Positions 1-8,792 are shown, counted from the first letter of the stretch. The stretch is 38,440 nucleotides of DNA from an uncultured Verrucomicrobia subdivision 3 bacterium (GCA_903858275.1 CAIOIC010000135.1:1-38440); one strand, 5' to 3'. Numbers and translations: made by a program. Notes: generated from the sequence alone by a model not told the origin.

Positions 1-20
1 ACCCATTTCTTCCACTTCTT

Positions 21-55
21 AAAATCCTTCGCCCACTTCGCTGCCTTCGCGCGAC
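21..55. repeat. GCGAAGG-type short-period repeat (half copy)
   Basis: The plus strand has CTTCGCC, CTTCGCTG and CCTTCGCGCGAC spaced about ten bases apart, preceded by AAAATC. The same order of words occurs at 34855-34888 inside mutY with only a few differences, so both are copies of one repeat family. Here only the one arm is seen; the bases before position 21 (TTTCTTCCACTTCTT) may be a degenerate continuation. It lies just upstream of the helicase start. Confidence 0.7.
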
Positions 56-109
56 CCGGCCGAAGTTTTTCCTTTCGCCCGCCGCCGTTTGCGCTTTCAA
101 TTTCACGCC

Positions 110-2161
110 ATGTCGCACGAATACGTCTTAAAGCCGTTCACGCCGGAGATCCGGCTGAACATTGACTATCCGCGCGAACTCAACGAGCAGCAGCTGGCCG
201 CCGTGACCGCGCCGCCCGGCCCGGCGCTCGTCATCGCCGGGGCCGGTTCCGGCAAGACGCGCACGCTGACCTATCGCGTGGCGTATCTGCTGGAACAGGG
301 CATCCCCGCCGACCGCATCCTGCTGCTGACCTTCACGAACAAGGCCGCCGCCGAAATGATGCGGCGCGTTTCTGATTTGCTCGGACATGAATTGCGTTCG
401 CTCTGGGGCGGGACGTTTCACAGCATCGGCGCGCGGATATTGCGGCTGCACGCCGACGCGCTCGGCTACCAGAAGGATTTCACGATCCTCGACCGCGACG
501 ACGCGAAGGATTTGATCAAGGCGTGCATGGCGGACGCGAAGATCGACAAGAAGGACAAACATTTTCCCAAGCCGGATGTGCTGAACGAAATTTTTTCGCT
601 CGCGGCCAACACACACAAGACGGTCGAGGAACTGGTGGACGGACAGTTCAGCTATTTCTCCCAGTTCGCCACCGAGATCGCCGACCAACAGAAGCGCTAT
701 CACGCCCGCAAGCGCGCGACGAACGGCATGGATTTCGACGACCTGCTCGCGCTCTGGCTGAAGCTGCTGCAAGAACACGCGGACATCCGCGAGCATTACC
801 AGCGGCGCTTCCAGTTCATCCTCGTGGACGAGTATCAGGACACCAACAAACTGCAGGGCGACCTGATCGACCTGCTCGCCGCGCGGCATCACAACGTCAC
901 GGTCGTGGGCGACGATGCGCAGAGCATCTATGCGTGGCGCGGCGCGAACTTTGCCAACATCCTCGATTTTCCAAAGCGCTATCCCGGCGCGAAGGTGTTC
1001 AAAATCGAGACCAATTACCGCAGCACGCCGGAAATCCTCAACGTCGCGAACGCGGCGATTGCCGCGAACGTGAACCAGTTTGCGAAGGAACTGGCGCCGG
1101 CGCGCAAATCGGGCGTGAAACCCGCGCTCGTCCAATGCCAGGATGCCGGGCAACAGGCGACGTTCATCGCGCAGCGGGCGCTGGAACTGCGCGAAGAAGG
1201 CACGAGCTTGAATAACATCTGCGTGCTGTATCGCTCGCATTTTCACGCGCTGGAATTGCAGCTGGAACTGACGCGGCGACAGATTCCATTTTCCATCACC
1301 AGCGGGCTCCGTTTCTTTGAGCAGGCGCACATCAAGGACGCGACGGCGTATCTGAAATTTGTCGCGAATCCGAAGGACGAAGTTTCGTTCAAACGCCTCG
1401 TGCAGCTGATACCCGGCATCGGCGGCAAGGGGGCGGAAAAACTTTTTCAAAGTTTTTCCGGGAAGATGGAAGATGGAAGATGGAAGATGGGGAAAGCAGT
1501 GTCGCCCAGCAGTCTTCCCAAACTCCCATCTCCTAACTCCCATCTGCTCGCAGCGGCGTTGCAAACTTGCATCAAAGCCGTGCCGAAAAAAGCCGCCGTC
1601 GCTTGGACACAATTCGTCGCCACCATTTCACAGCTGGAAGCCGAAGAAACACGCCGAAGCGCGGCGAAGATGCTGCGGCTCATCATGGACGCGGGCTACG
1701 ATGATTATCTCAAGGAGACTTACGACAACTACGCCCGGCGACTGGACGAGATCCAGCAGCTGGCGGAATTTGCGTTCCAGTTCGGCACGGTGGAGGAATT
1801 TCTCACGCAACTCGCGCTGCTCACGAACGTCGAGGCCGAGGAAGATCCGCAAGATGACACGGAGAAAATCAAGCTCTCGACCATCCATCAGGCGAAGGGT
1901 TTGGAGTTCGAGGTCGTGTTTGTCATCATGCTCTGCGACGGGTTATTTCCCTCCGCGCGCTCCAGCGAAAGCAACGACGGCGAGGAGGAAGAACGGCGGC
2001 TGTTTTACGTTTCCATCACGCGGGCAAAGAACGAGCTTTACCTGTGCTATCCGAATATGCGCGCCGGATTCGGCGCGTCCGGCATGGACACTTACCAGTC
2101 GCCTTCACGCTTTCTTTCGGAAATCCCGGAGGATTTGCTGAACAAGTGGAATCTGCGCTGA
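110..2161 (+). CDS. UvrD/PcrA-type superfamily 1 DNA helicase
   Basis: ATP-dependent 3'-5' DNA helicase of the UvrD/Rep/PcrA family, acting in repair and replication restart. Seen in the protein (683 aa from the ATG at 110; an in-frame TTG lies 21 nt upstream): Walker A GAGSGKTRTL near residue 47, Walker B DEYQDTN, then GDDAQSIYAWRGA, ETNYRST, TIHQAKGLEFEVVF and the motif VI stretch FYVSITRAKNELYL. The length is typical of the family. Residues about 451-479, in the 2B region after LIPGIGGKGAEKLF, are not helicase-like. They are encoded by four GGAAGAT heptamers and a partly complementary array (see the repeat entry), and so look like an in-frame insert. The gene converges on a barrel-protein gene with only 18 nt between them. 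I cannot tell UvrD from PcrA or Rep by eye, so no symbol is given. Confidence 0.93.
   Translation: MSHEYVLKPFTPEIRLNIDYPRELNEQQLAAVTAPPGPALVIAGAGSGKTRTLTYRVAYLLEQGIPADRILLLTFTNKAAAEMMRRVSDLLGHELRSLWGGTFHSIGARILRLHADALGYQKDFTILDRDDAKDLIKACMADAKIDKKDKHFPKPDVLNEIFSLAANTHKTVEELVDGQFSYFSQFATEIADQQKRYHARKRATNGMDFDDLLALWLKLLQEHADIREHYQRRFQFILVDEYQDTNKLQGDLIDLLAARHHNVTVVGDDAQSIYAWRGANFANILDFPKRYPGAKVFKIETNYRSTPEILNVANAAIAANVNQFAKELAPARKSGVKPALVQCQDAGQQATFIAQRALELREEGTSLNNICVLYRSHFHALELQLELTRRQIPFSITSGLRFFEQAHIKDATAYLKFVANPKDEVSFKRLVQLIPGIGGKGAEKLFQSFSGKMEDGRWKMGKAVSPSSLPKLPSPNSHLLAAALQTCIKAVPKKAAVAWTQFVATISQLEAEETRRSAAKMLRLIMDAGYDDYLKETYDNYARRLDEIQQLAEFAFQFGTVEEFLTQLALLTNVEAEEDPQDDTEKIKLSTIHQAKGLEFEVVFVIMLCDGLFPSARSSESNDGEEEERRLFYVSITRAKNELYLCYPNMRAGFGASGMDTYQSPSRFLSEIPEDLLNKWNLR
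1461..1545. repeat. Heptamer array and inverted partner inside the helicase gene
   Basis: Four perfect copies of GGAAGAT run from 1461 to 1488. From 1513 the sequence has a second period-7 array (CTTCCCA, AACTCCC, ATCTCCT, AACTCCC, ATCTGCT). Its reverse complement, rich in GGGAGTT and GGAGATG, resembles the first array, so the two arms could pair. The reading frame of the helicase passes through without a stop and gains about 28 residues. Confidence 0.85.
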
Positions 2162-2179
2162 AACGCATTCCCGGGCGCA

Positions 2180-2983
2180 TCAAAAACTGATGCCGAACAA
2201 CAGCCGCACGTTCAGCCGCTCGTGGCCTTCGAGTTCCAGATGGCGGTTGCCGTCGTTCCCGCCAACAAAATTCGCGCCCCAGATTTGCGGCATCACCGAG
2301 AGGGTCATCCACCAGCCCCGCCGGTGATAACCGATGACCGGACCGGCATAGATGGCGGTGTTTTCCCATTGGTTATAATCGGGCAGCTCGTTGTGATCGC
2401 GGATTTCCAGACCGATGGACCAACGCGAAGCCGGACACCACGCGAGGCCGGCAGAAAGTTCCAATTCCCCCTCATGCTGCCGGAAATCATCCGTCCATTC
2501 CGTGGCGTGCGACAGGTTCACCGCCCATTTCCAGTCGCCGTGCCGCTGGCCAAGAATGATTTTCTGCTCCAGTTCGGCATTGTGTCCGTCATAAGTCGGC
2601 TCCAGATAAAGGGTCAGCCCGACGGGATTGGAAACCGGGTCGAGGACGAGATAGCGGTTTTCAAGGGAAACACCCGTCCAGCGATTCTTGGAAATGACGG
2701 CGCCGGATGCGGAATCCCGGAAGTCCTCATAATCATCATTCACATAAAGCCCAACCGTGTAGCGGTCCGTGACGCCGTGTTCGATTTCCGTGCGGAACTG
2801 CCAGAGCTGATACTCCTTCTGGCCGACCGCCGCGCTGCGTCCGATGCGGGAGGTGATGGATTGCTCCAGTTCCCAATCGCCCTTCGGTTCGGTCTCCGGC
2901 TCGTAGGTGTAGGTAAAAGCGCGATGGTCGGCCAGCGCGGTGACGGCCGTGAACAGAATTCCAAACAGCAATGAATATTTCAT
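2180..2983 (-). CDS. Putative secreted outer-membrane beta-barrel protein
   Basis: I do not recognise a named family with certainty. Starting at the ATG ending at 2983, the 267-aa protein begins with a signal peptide (MKYSLLFGILFTAVTALA, cut before DHRAF). The rest alternates polar and aromatic/hydrophobic residues with many W and Y (for example RWTGVSLENRYLVLD and WWMTLSVMPQIWG) and ends in a C-terminal phenylalanine (LLFGISF), as outer-membrane barrels do. An upstream in-frame start would add 21 residues without a signal character. It is the last gene of the minus-strand run after the AraC-type regulator, 72 nt away, so control by that regulator is possible but only inferred. Function unknown; a transport or structural role in the outer membrane is the simplest guess. 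Confidence 0.75.
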   Translation of the reverse strand: MKYSLLFGILFTAVTALADHRAFTYTYEPETEPKGDWELEQSITSRIGRSAAVGQKEYQLWQFRTEIEHGVTDRYTVGLYVNDDYEDFRDSASGAVISKNRWTGVSLENRYLVLDPVSNPVGLTLYLEPTYDGHNAELEQKIILGQRHGDWKWAVNLSHATEWTDDFRQHEGELELSAGLAWCPASRWSIGLEIRDHNELPDYNQWENTAIYAGPVIGYHRRGWWMTLSVMPQIWGANFVGGNDGNRHLELEGHERLNVRLLFGISF

Positions 2984-3055
2984 GGCGACAAGGCTACGCA
3001 AACGAAAAACTCCTGCTGCCGATGGCTTGCGAAAGATTGTCGGCAATTTGCCCGC

Positions 3056-4024
3056 TCAGCCCGGCTTCTGCGACGGCAGCTTGAGCGGATACAAGCCGGG
3101 GCAGCAGCCAAACGTCTCGTGAAACGCCGCGCTAAAATGGCTCAGGCTGTTGTAGCCGACCTCCAGCGCCGCCTCGGTGACGTTGTATTCGCCGGACTTG
3201 AGCAACTCCGCCGCGCGCTCCATGCGCAACTGGCGCAGGTGCTGGGTGATGGTGTGCCCCGTCTGCCCGGAAAAAATCCGGCTCAGATAAAAATGGCTGC
3301 AACCAATTTTCTTCCCCAACTCCTCCAATGACGGCGGCGCGGCAAGATTTTGCTTCAGCAAAAAAATCACCTGCTCCACCCGCTCCTGGGCGAGCCGCTG
3401 CTGGCGCGAACAGAACAGCTCCTGTTCCAGCGGCGGCTGGAGCAGAAATGTCACCGCGAGTTCCAGCGCCTTGCACTGATACCACAACGGCTGGGCGGCC
3501 GCATAAACCGGGGGCTGGCGCAGCGTGCTGATGAGCTGCTGCTGCGCCGCCGTCAGCCGGACCGTCGCGCCGGAAACAAGCTCGCACGGCTGGTTTTCGA
3601 TGGCCGCACGCACCAGCGGGTGCAGCATCGCCTCCATGCCCGCGAGATGCCGGGCGAGGAATGCGCAGGAAAATTCCACCGTGAGAAACCGGTGCTGTTC
3701 GTCCGCCGTGCGCTTCGCGGCCAACGGCTCGTCCTTGCGATGGTAAAACCCGACCGTGCCCGGCGCGAAGTCTGTCCGCTTTTGTTTGCACTCCACGAAG
3801 CCGTTGCCAGCAAGGTTCAGGCACAATTCCACGCAGCCGGGATGAAAACTGGCAGCCCAATCAAACTCGCGCTTCGCAAAAAAATCATGCCACTCGATGC
3901 TGTAGCCCGCGCCATGAAAACTGCCGAAGATCGGCTGCCAGCCCTTGCCGACATCACGCCACGCGCCCGCCTCGCTAAACCGCGAAGGGACTTTACCAGC
4001 TTCCTTTTTCAGATCAGCGCACAT
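3056..4024 (-). CDS. AraC/XylS-family transcriptional regulator
   Basis: DNA-binding regulator of 322 aa. The C-terminal third holds the two AraC helix-turn-helix motifs: one around SLEELGKKIGCSHFYLSRIF, the second around NVTEAALEVGYNSLSHFSAAF followed by the family's typical FHETFGCCPGLY ending. The N-terminal 200 residues form a sensor-type domain without obvious membrane segments or a signal peptide; its overall look resembles PchR-like members, but the ligand cannot be read from the sequence. The gene lies 48 nt downstream of lpxA on the same strand and 72 nt upstream of the barrel protein, so it may be co-transcribed with either. The ATG ending at 4024 gives a full-length protein. Confidence 0.92.
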   Translation of the reverse strand: MCADLKKEAGKVPSRFSEAGAWRDVGKGWQPIFGSFHGAGYSIEWHDFFAKREFDWAASFHPGCVELCLNLAGNGFVECKQKRTDFAPGTVGFYHRKDEPLAAKRTADEQHRFLTVEFSCAFLARHLAGMEAMLHPLVRAAIENQPCELVSGATVRLTAAQQQLISTLRQPPVYAAAQPLWYQCKALELAVTFLLQPPLEQELFCSRQQRLAQERVEQVIFLLKQNLAAPPSLEELGKKIGCSHFYLSRIFSGQTGHTITQHLRQLRMERAAELLKSGEYNVTEAALEVGYNSLSHFSAAFHETFGCCPGLYPLKLPSQKPG

Positions 4025-4072
4025 GAGGCGGGCAACTTAAACCGAACTGGAGATAAGTCCACCCAGCGGTAT

Positions 4073-4840
4073 TCACTTGCAGATACCGCGTTCGCTAGCC
4101 CGGACAAATTGGACGAGGTGCTGCACCTCCGGCAACGCCGGCAGCTCCGCCTCGATTTTCGCCAGCGCGTTGGGGTGGGAAAGTTCTTCGCGAAAGAGAA
4201 TTTTGTAGGCCTTTTTTAAAGCATTCTGGGCCTCCTCGGAAACACCATGGCGTTGCAAGCCGATTTTGTTGATGGCGCGAGTTTCGCCGGGGTTGCCGTC
4301 CACAATCACGAACGGCGACACGTCCTGAACGATCTTGGTGCAGCCACCGATCATCGCAAATTTGCCGATGCGGCAGAATTGGTGCACGGCGACGTAACCG
4401 CCCAAAATCGCGTAATCCTCCACCACGCAATGCCCCGCCAACCCCGCGTAGCCGGACATGATGATGTGATTGCCAAGGATGCAATCGTGCGCCACGTGCG
4501 CCTGGATGATGAATAAATTATGCGAGCCGATGACGGTGGCTTCGTTGTCATTCGTCGCGCAATGCACCGTGACGCCTTCGCGAAAAACATTCTGGTCGCC
4601 CACTTCCAAGCGCGGAGCACCGCCCTTGTATTTCAAATCCTGCGTCTTCATCCCGATGGCCGCGAACGGAAAAATTTCATTCCCCTGCCCGAGCTTCGTG
4701 TGGCCATCCACGACGACGTGCGAATGCAACCGGCAGTTCTCATCGAGCGTGACGTGTTCGCCGATGACGCAATACGGCCCGATTTCGCAGCCGGAACCAA
4801 TCTGCGCCTGCGGATGAATGATGGCGGTGGGATGAATCAT
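4073..4840 (-). CDS. lpxA: UDP-N-acetylglucosamine acyltransferase
   Basis: First enzyme of lipid A synthesis: moves an R-3-hydroxyacyl chain from acyl carrier protein to UDP-GlcNAc in the cytoplasm. The 255-aa protein starts MIHPTAIIHPQAQIG and shows the left-handed beta-helix hexapeptide pattern throughout (for example GCEIGPYCVIGEHVTLDENC). The stretch HVAHDCILGNHIIM contains the catalytic histidine of the family, and GNPGETRAINKIGLQRHGVS is the typical LpxA region before the helical C-terminus. Length matches known LpxA. Its ATG overlaps the TGA of lpxC-fabZ (ATGA), indicating translational coupling. A much longer open frame exists upstream but overlaps the fused gene and is a shadow. Confidence 0.96.
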   Translation of the reverse strand: MIHPTAIIHPQAQIGSGCEIGPYCVIGEHVTLDENCRLHSHVVVDGHTKLGQGNEIFPFAAIGMKTQDLKYKGGAPRLEVGDQNVFREGVTVHCATNDNEATVIGSHNLFIIQAHVAHDCILGNHIIMSGYAGLAGHCVVEDYAILGGYVAVHQFCRIGKFAMIGGCTKIVQDVSPFVIVDGNPGETRAINKIGLQRHGVSEEAQNALKKAYKILFREELSHPNALAKIEAELPALPEVQHLVQFVRASERGICK

Positions 4841-6168
4841 GCGTCTCGCAGCATGAAGGTGATCTCCGCTTCGCTCACAATCTCGCCATCCACCTTGCAT
4901 ACGCCCTTGGCTTTGCCGATTTTTCCGCGGCACTTGGTCAATTCGAGTTCCATGACCAGCACATCCCCGGGCCCGACCGGCCGGCGCCATTTCACATTAT
5001 CCGCCGCCATGAAATAGGCCACCTGATTCGCCGCCTTGATGATTTTCAACAGCAGAACCCCGGCCACCTGCGCCATCGCTTCCAGTTGCAACACGCCCGG
5101 CATGATCGGATGGCCGGGAAAATGGCCGACGAAAAACGGCTCGTTCATCGTCACGCATTTGATGCCAACGATTTTCATGCCGTCAATTTTTAAAATCCGG
5201 TCCACCAGCAAAAACGGCGGACGGTGCGGCAGATATTTCATCAACTCCTCGATGCCCATCGCACCCTCGGCGGCGGGCGGCGGGGTGGGCGCATCTTTCG
5301 CCGGCGGCGGCGAGAAGGTCTGCTGCGCGCGGATGGGCTGATTGATCTGCTCGACAATTTTCCGCACCAGTTCGACGTTGCCCGCATGGCCGGGTCGCAC
5401 CGCGATGATGTGGCCGCGGATGGGTTTGCCGAGCAACGACAGGTCGCCGACGATGTCCAGCATCTTGTGCCGCACAAATTCCTCGGGATACCGCAACGGC
5501 TCGGCGGTCAGCACCGCGTCATCGCGGATGACCACGGCGTTTTCCAGGCTGCCGCCTTTGATCAGGCCGTTCTTGTAGAGAAACTCGATCTCCTCGTAAA
5601 AACAGAAAGTCCGCGCGTGCGCCAGTTCTTTCTCCCACGTCTTCGGCGTGACCTCGGTGGAATAAAACTGCGTGAACCGGCCTTTCTTATCCGCGCTGGT
5701 GCAGGTGATCTTAAAATGTTCGTCCGGAAACAGCGTCATCACCGTCTCGCCGAGGCGAACTTCAATCGGCTCCGTCGGCGTGAAAAATTCTTTTTTCTCA
5801 GGCAACGCCACAATTCCGGCCGCCTGAATAATTTTACAAAATTCCCGCGAGCTGCCATCGGCGATCGGCGGCTCGTTCGCATCCAGTTCCACCACCGCGT
5901 TGTCAATGCCATAGCCCGCGAGCGCGGCGAGGACGTGTTCGATGGTCTGGACTTTGACATTGCCCTTGGACAACGTCGTAGAGCGGTTCGTCTCGGAGAC
6001 ATTTTCCACGCGCGCGTCGATTTCCGGCTGGCCGTCCAGATCCACGCGGCGGAACCGCACCCCGCTGTTGGCGGGCGCGGGCAGAATCGTCATGTTGACG
6101 CGGTTCCCGCTGTGCAGACCGATACCGGAAAAACTGGCGGGGCGATTGAGAGTTTGCTGGTTCAGCAC
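4837..6168 (-). CDS. lpxC-fabZ: Bifunctional LpxC-FabZ fusion
   Basis: Fusion of UDP-3-O-acyl-GlcNAc deacetylase, the committed step of lipid A synthesis, with 3-hydroxyacyl-ACP dehydratase. LpxC part (about 300 aa): LNRPASFSGIGLHSG at the start, HVLAALAGYGIDN with a zinc histidine, and HKMLDIVGDLSLLGKPIRGH with the other zinc ligands. A Pro/Ala-rich linker (SPPPAKDAPTPPPAAEG) leads to the last 140 residues, a complete FabZ: PHRPPFLLVDRIL, then GHFPGHPIMPGVLQLEAMAQ with catalytic His and Glu. Such fusions are known in Bacteroidetes and PVC bacteria. I chose the GTG ending at 6168, because the protein then begins just before the conserved LpxC start; a TTG at 6234 would add 22 poorly conserved residues. 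Overlaps lpxA by 4 nt. No clear Shine-Dalgarno sequence precedes either start. Confidence 0.95.
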   Translation of the reverse strand: MLNQQTLNRPASFSGIGLHSGNRVNMTILPAPANSGVRFRRVDLDGQPEIDARVENVSETNRSTTLSKGNVKVQTIEHVLAALAGYGIDNAVVELDANEPPIADGSSREFCKIIQAAGIVALPEKKEFFTPTEPIEVRLGETVMTLFPDEHFKITCTSADKKGRFTQFYSTEVTPKTWEKELAHARTFCFYEEIEFLYKNGLIKGGSLENAVVIRDDAVLTAEPLRYPEEFVRHKMLDIVGDLSLLGKPIRGHIIAVRPGHAGNVELVRKIVEQINQPIRAQQTFSPPPAKDAPTPPPAAEGAMGIEELMKYLPHRPPFLLVDRILKIDGMKIVGIKCVTMNEPFFVGHFPGHPIMPGVLQLEAMAQVAGVLLLKIIKAANQVAYFMAADNVKWRRPVGPGDVLVMELELTKCRGKIGKAKGVCKVDGEIVSEAEITFMLRDA

Positions 6169-6265
6169 GCGCAGATTGAATAAAAAATCAGGCCGCTTGG
6201 CAAGATTGCTTTCGGCAAGGCATTGATTTTTCAAACCAACCCGGCATCTTCTTCAAATTATCCGG

Positions 6266-7066
6266 ATGAGCGTGAGTCACCAACAAAACAACAACCGGCA
6301 GCGCCTGGGCAAAAACCACGGCGGCTACCACGGCGAGACGATTGACATCCGCACCGTACTGCGCGACGTAGAAACCGCCGCGCCGCAACACGGCTGGACG
6401 ACGGAGGTTTTCCACACGCAAACTGATCTTAAATGGCTCGCGCTGCACCGCCCGGCCCGCAGCTTGAATCCCGCATGCCGCATTTATATCAGCGCCGGCA
6501 TCCACGGCGACGAACCCGCCGGCCCGCTCGCCACGCTGCGCCTGATCCAGGAAAATCGCTGGCCGGATCAGGCGGAAATTTTTCTACTGCCCTGCCTGCA
6601 CCCCACCGGCTTCACCTTGAACCGGCGCAAAAACCTGCAGGGCATTGATCTGAACCGCGATTATCGCAGCCCGAAATCCGCTGAAACCCGCGCCCATATC
6701 ACGTGGCTGGAACGGCAGCCGAAGTTTGATCTTTACCTCTGCCTGCACGAGGACTGGGAAGCGCACGGGTTTTATCTCTACGAGCAAAATCCCAAAAAAC
6801 GCCCGGCGCTCGCCGGCAAAATCATCGAGACGGTCAAGCCGGTTTGCCCGATTGACCTTTCCGAGACTATCGAGGGTTGGGAAGCACGAGGCGGCGTGCT
6901 TCGCCCAAGAATAAAGCCGGCTGAACGGCCTGACTGGGCGGAGGCCATTTATCTCATCAGCCACAAAGCATGGCAGGGCTACACGCTCGAAGCGCCCTCG
7001 GATTTTCCGCTCGCCACGCGCGTCAACGCGCTGGTTGCGGCAGTGAATGCGGCAATCACTTTTTAG
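6266..7066 (+). CDS. M14-family zinc carboxypeptidase (MpaA-like)
   Basis: Metallopeptidase of the M14 family, 266 aa. The zinc site is visible: SAGIHGDEPAGP (His and Glu ligands) and later LYLCLHEDWEAHG (third ligand His). NLQGIDLNRDYRSP holds the substrate-carboxylate-binding Asn-Arg pair and YTLEAPSDFPLATR supplies the catalytic glutamate. No signal peptide is seen, so it is probably cytoplasmic. The compact size and the PSDF ending resemble murein peptide amidase MpaA, which removes meso-diaminopimelate from murein tripeptide during wall recycling. Succinylglutamate desuccinylase-like activity cannot be excluded. It is divergent from lpxC-fabZ and followed by an inverted repeat and then xseA. 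Confidence 0.82.
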   Translation: MSVSHQQNNNRQRLGKNHGGYHGETIDIRTVLRDVETAAPQHGWTTEVFHTQTDLKWLALHRPARSLNPACRIYISAGIHGDEPAGPLATLRLIQENRWPDQAEIFLLPCLHPTGFTLNRRKNLQGIDLNRDYRSPKSAETRAHITWLERQPKFDLYLCLHEDWEAHGFYLYEQNPKKRPALAGKIIETVKPVCPIDLSETIEGWEARGGVLRPRIKPAERPDWAEAIYLISHKAWQGYTLEAPSDFPLATRVNALVAAVNAAITF

Positions 7067-7146
7067 CCACAGATGAAACACCGATGGACACAGATTTGAA
7101 ATGCCACACTTGTTTTTTATCCGTGTCCATCTGGGTCCATCCGTGG
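7067..7146. repeat. CACGGATGGA-type inverted repeat
   Basis: Directly after the peptidase stop codon, 7067-7095 reads as short near-repeats (CCACAGATGAA, ACACCGATGGA, CACAGAT). 7119-7146 is largely its reverse complement (ATCCGTGTCCATCTGGGTCC followed by ATCCGTGG). The two arms of about 28 nt flank 23 nt. The unit repeats every 10-12 nt within each arm. It fills the whole gap before xseA and could form a long hairpin; there is no strong T tract, so it is not a normal terminator. Confidence 0.8.
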
Positions 7147-7160
7147 TTTAATTTCAGCGC

Positions 7161-8474
7161 ATGACCAAACCGGCCAAATCGCAGTGGGACTTCGGCGAGC
7201 TGTTCCCCGCCAAACAGACGCGCAAGGTCTTATCTGTCTGGGAACTCACATCGGACATCAAACGGCTACTGGAAAAACAAATCGGATCCGTCTGGATCAG
7301 CGGCGAAATCACCAATTTGCGGGCGCAAAGTTCCGGCCATGTTTATTTCACAGTGAAAGATGTCGCAGCGCAATTGAGCTGCGTGCTCTTTCGCGGCACA
7401 GCGGCGGCACAGCGCAACCTGCTGGCCGATGGTCAAAAAGTTTTACTGCAGGGCGAGGTGACAGTTTATGAAACACGCGGGCAATACCAACTCATCGTCC
7501 GCGAAGTGGAATTGCAGGGTGTCGGCGCGCTGCAAGTCGCGTTTGAAAAACTGAAACAGAAGCTGGCGACAGAGGGACTGTTCGCCCAGGCACGCAAACG
7601 CCCCCTCCCCCGCTACCCACAGCGCATCGGCCTAGTGACTTCGCCCACCGGCGCGGCAATCCGCGATGTGCTGCACGTCGCGCAACGCAGAAATCCGGGG
7701 ATGGAAATCATCCTCGCCCCCTGCCGCGTGCAAGGTGACGGCGCCGCAAATGAAATCGCGGAGGCCATCCGGATACTGAATGAATTAGGAGCGCTGGATT
7801 TGATACTGGTCACGCGCGGCGGCGGTTCGCTGGAAGATTTGTGGGCATTCAATGAGGAACCGGTGGCACGGGCGATATTTGAATCGCAGATGCCGGTCGT
7901 TTCGGCGGTCGGGCATGAGATTGATTTTACCATCGCGGATTTCGTGGCGGACGTGCGCGCGGCCACACCGAGCGCCGCGGCGGAAATCATCACGGAGGAC
8001 GTGTATGCCAGCCGCGAATTTGTCACGGAGGCGATGAGTCTAATGCAATTGCGGGTCCAAAGACGGCTGACGAATGAAACGGATGGCTTTCAATCGCTCG
8101 CCGGCCGGCTGGCGCGACTGCATCCGCGCCGGCGCTTGAACGATTCATTACAGCGGCTGGATGATTTACAATCGGGTCTTTTGCGGAATCTCAAGACCGC
8201 CGCGCGTTCGCGCAGTCTGGTTTTTGAAAATCTCGCCGGCAGATTCCTGCGCGCAAAGCCCTCGCTGGCTTTGAAAGCCCGGCGGGAAACATTGCATCAG
8301 CTGGAAAAGCGGCTGAACGCGCTCGGCCCGGAACAAGTGCTGGCCCGCGGCTATTCCATCACAATGGAGGCGGCGACGGGAACGGTTTTGCGCGACGCGG
8401 CGGCGGTAAAGCCGGGACAGAAATTAAAGACGCGGCTGGCGAAGGGCGATATCTTCAGCCGGACGGAATCGTGA
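7161..8474 (+). CDS. xseA: Exodeoxyribonuclease VII large subunit
   Basis: Catalytic subunit of exonuclease VII, which degrades single-stranded DNA to oligonucleotides together with the small subunit. The 437-aa protein has the N-terminal OB fold (WISGEITNLRAQSSGHVYFTVKD near residue 45), then the central nuclease domain with GLVTSPTGAAIRDVLHV, LVTRGGGSLEDLWAFNEE and SAVGHEIDFTIADFVADVRAATPSAAAE, followed by a helical C-terminal region ending in LARGYSI and LAKGDIFS. These motifs are diagnostic. The small subunit follows 51 nt later, as expected for a holoenzyme pair. Confidence 0.97.
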   Translation: MTKPAKSQWDFGELFPAKQTRKVLSVWELTSDIKRLLEKQIGSVWISGEITNLRAQSSGHVYFTVKDVAAQLSCVLFRGTAAAQRNLLADGQKVLLQGEVTVYETRGQYQLIVREVELQGVGALQVAFEKLKQKLATEGLFAQARKRPLPRYPQRIGLVTSPTGAAIRDVLHVAQRRNPGMEIILAPCRVQGDGAANEIAEAIRILNELGALDLILVTRGGGSLEDLWAFNEEPVARAIFESQMPVVSAVGHEIDFTIADFVADVRAATPSAAAEIITEDVYASREFVTEAMSLMQLRVQRRLTNETDGFQSLAGRLARLHPRRRLNDSLQRLDDLQSGLLRNLKTAARSRSLVFENLAGRFLRAKPSLALKARRETLHQLEKRLNALGPEQVLARGYSITMEAATGTVLRDAAAVKPGQKLKTRLAKGDIFSRTES

Positions 8475-8525
8475 AGCCTTTTCTCCGCGCTGGACGCGGT
8501 TAGGGTTTTTCCTTATTTTTTCCCC

Positions 8526-8789
8526 ATGTCAAAACCAGCCAAGGCCGGGGACGCGGCCAAGGGCGGCGTGCCGTTTGAAGAAGCCCTCAAAAAACTTGAG
8601 GGCGTCGTGGACGCCATGGAAGCAGATGATTTGCCGCTCGAAACCCTGCTGGCCCGCTATGAAGAAGGCGCACGGCTGGTAAAAATCTGCCAGGAAAAAC
8701 TCGCTGAGGCGGAAGTGAAAATCCAGCAACTGGAAAAAACGGCGGCGGGCGAATTAAAGCTCAAGCCATTTGAATCGTCGGAAGAATAA
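8526..8789 (+). CDS. xseB: Exodeoxyribonuclease VII small subunit
   Basis: Small helical subunit of exonuclease VII, 87 aa. It has the family pattern PFEEALKKLEGVVDAMEADDLPLETLLARYEEGARLV...CQEKLAEAEVKI. The N-terminus carries an extra lysine/alanine-rich stretch (SKPAKAGDAAKGG) not needed for the fold. The gene stands between xseA and dxs; only 3 nt separate its stop from the dxs start, so the three genes are probably one transcript. xseB-dxs neighbours are common in bacteria. Confidence 0.95.
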   Translation: MSKPAKAGDAAKGGVPFEEALKKLEGVVDAMEADDLPLETLLARYEEGARLVKICQEKLAEAEVKIQQLEKTAAGELKLKPFESSEE

Positions 8790-8792
8790 AAT

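Noticed and set aside
128..1612. 494-codon open frame on the minus strand opposite the helicase gene
   Set aside because: It is a GC-rich antisense shadow: no recognisable motif, and the plus-strand helicase has full family motifs over the same region.
8485..8520. Terminator between xseA and xseB (CCGCG/CGCGG hairpin plus T-rich stretch)
   Set aside because: The stem has only five pairs and the T-rich stretch is interrupted; the gene order argues for one transcript.
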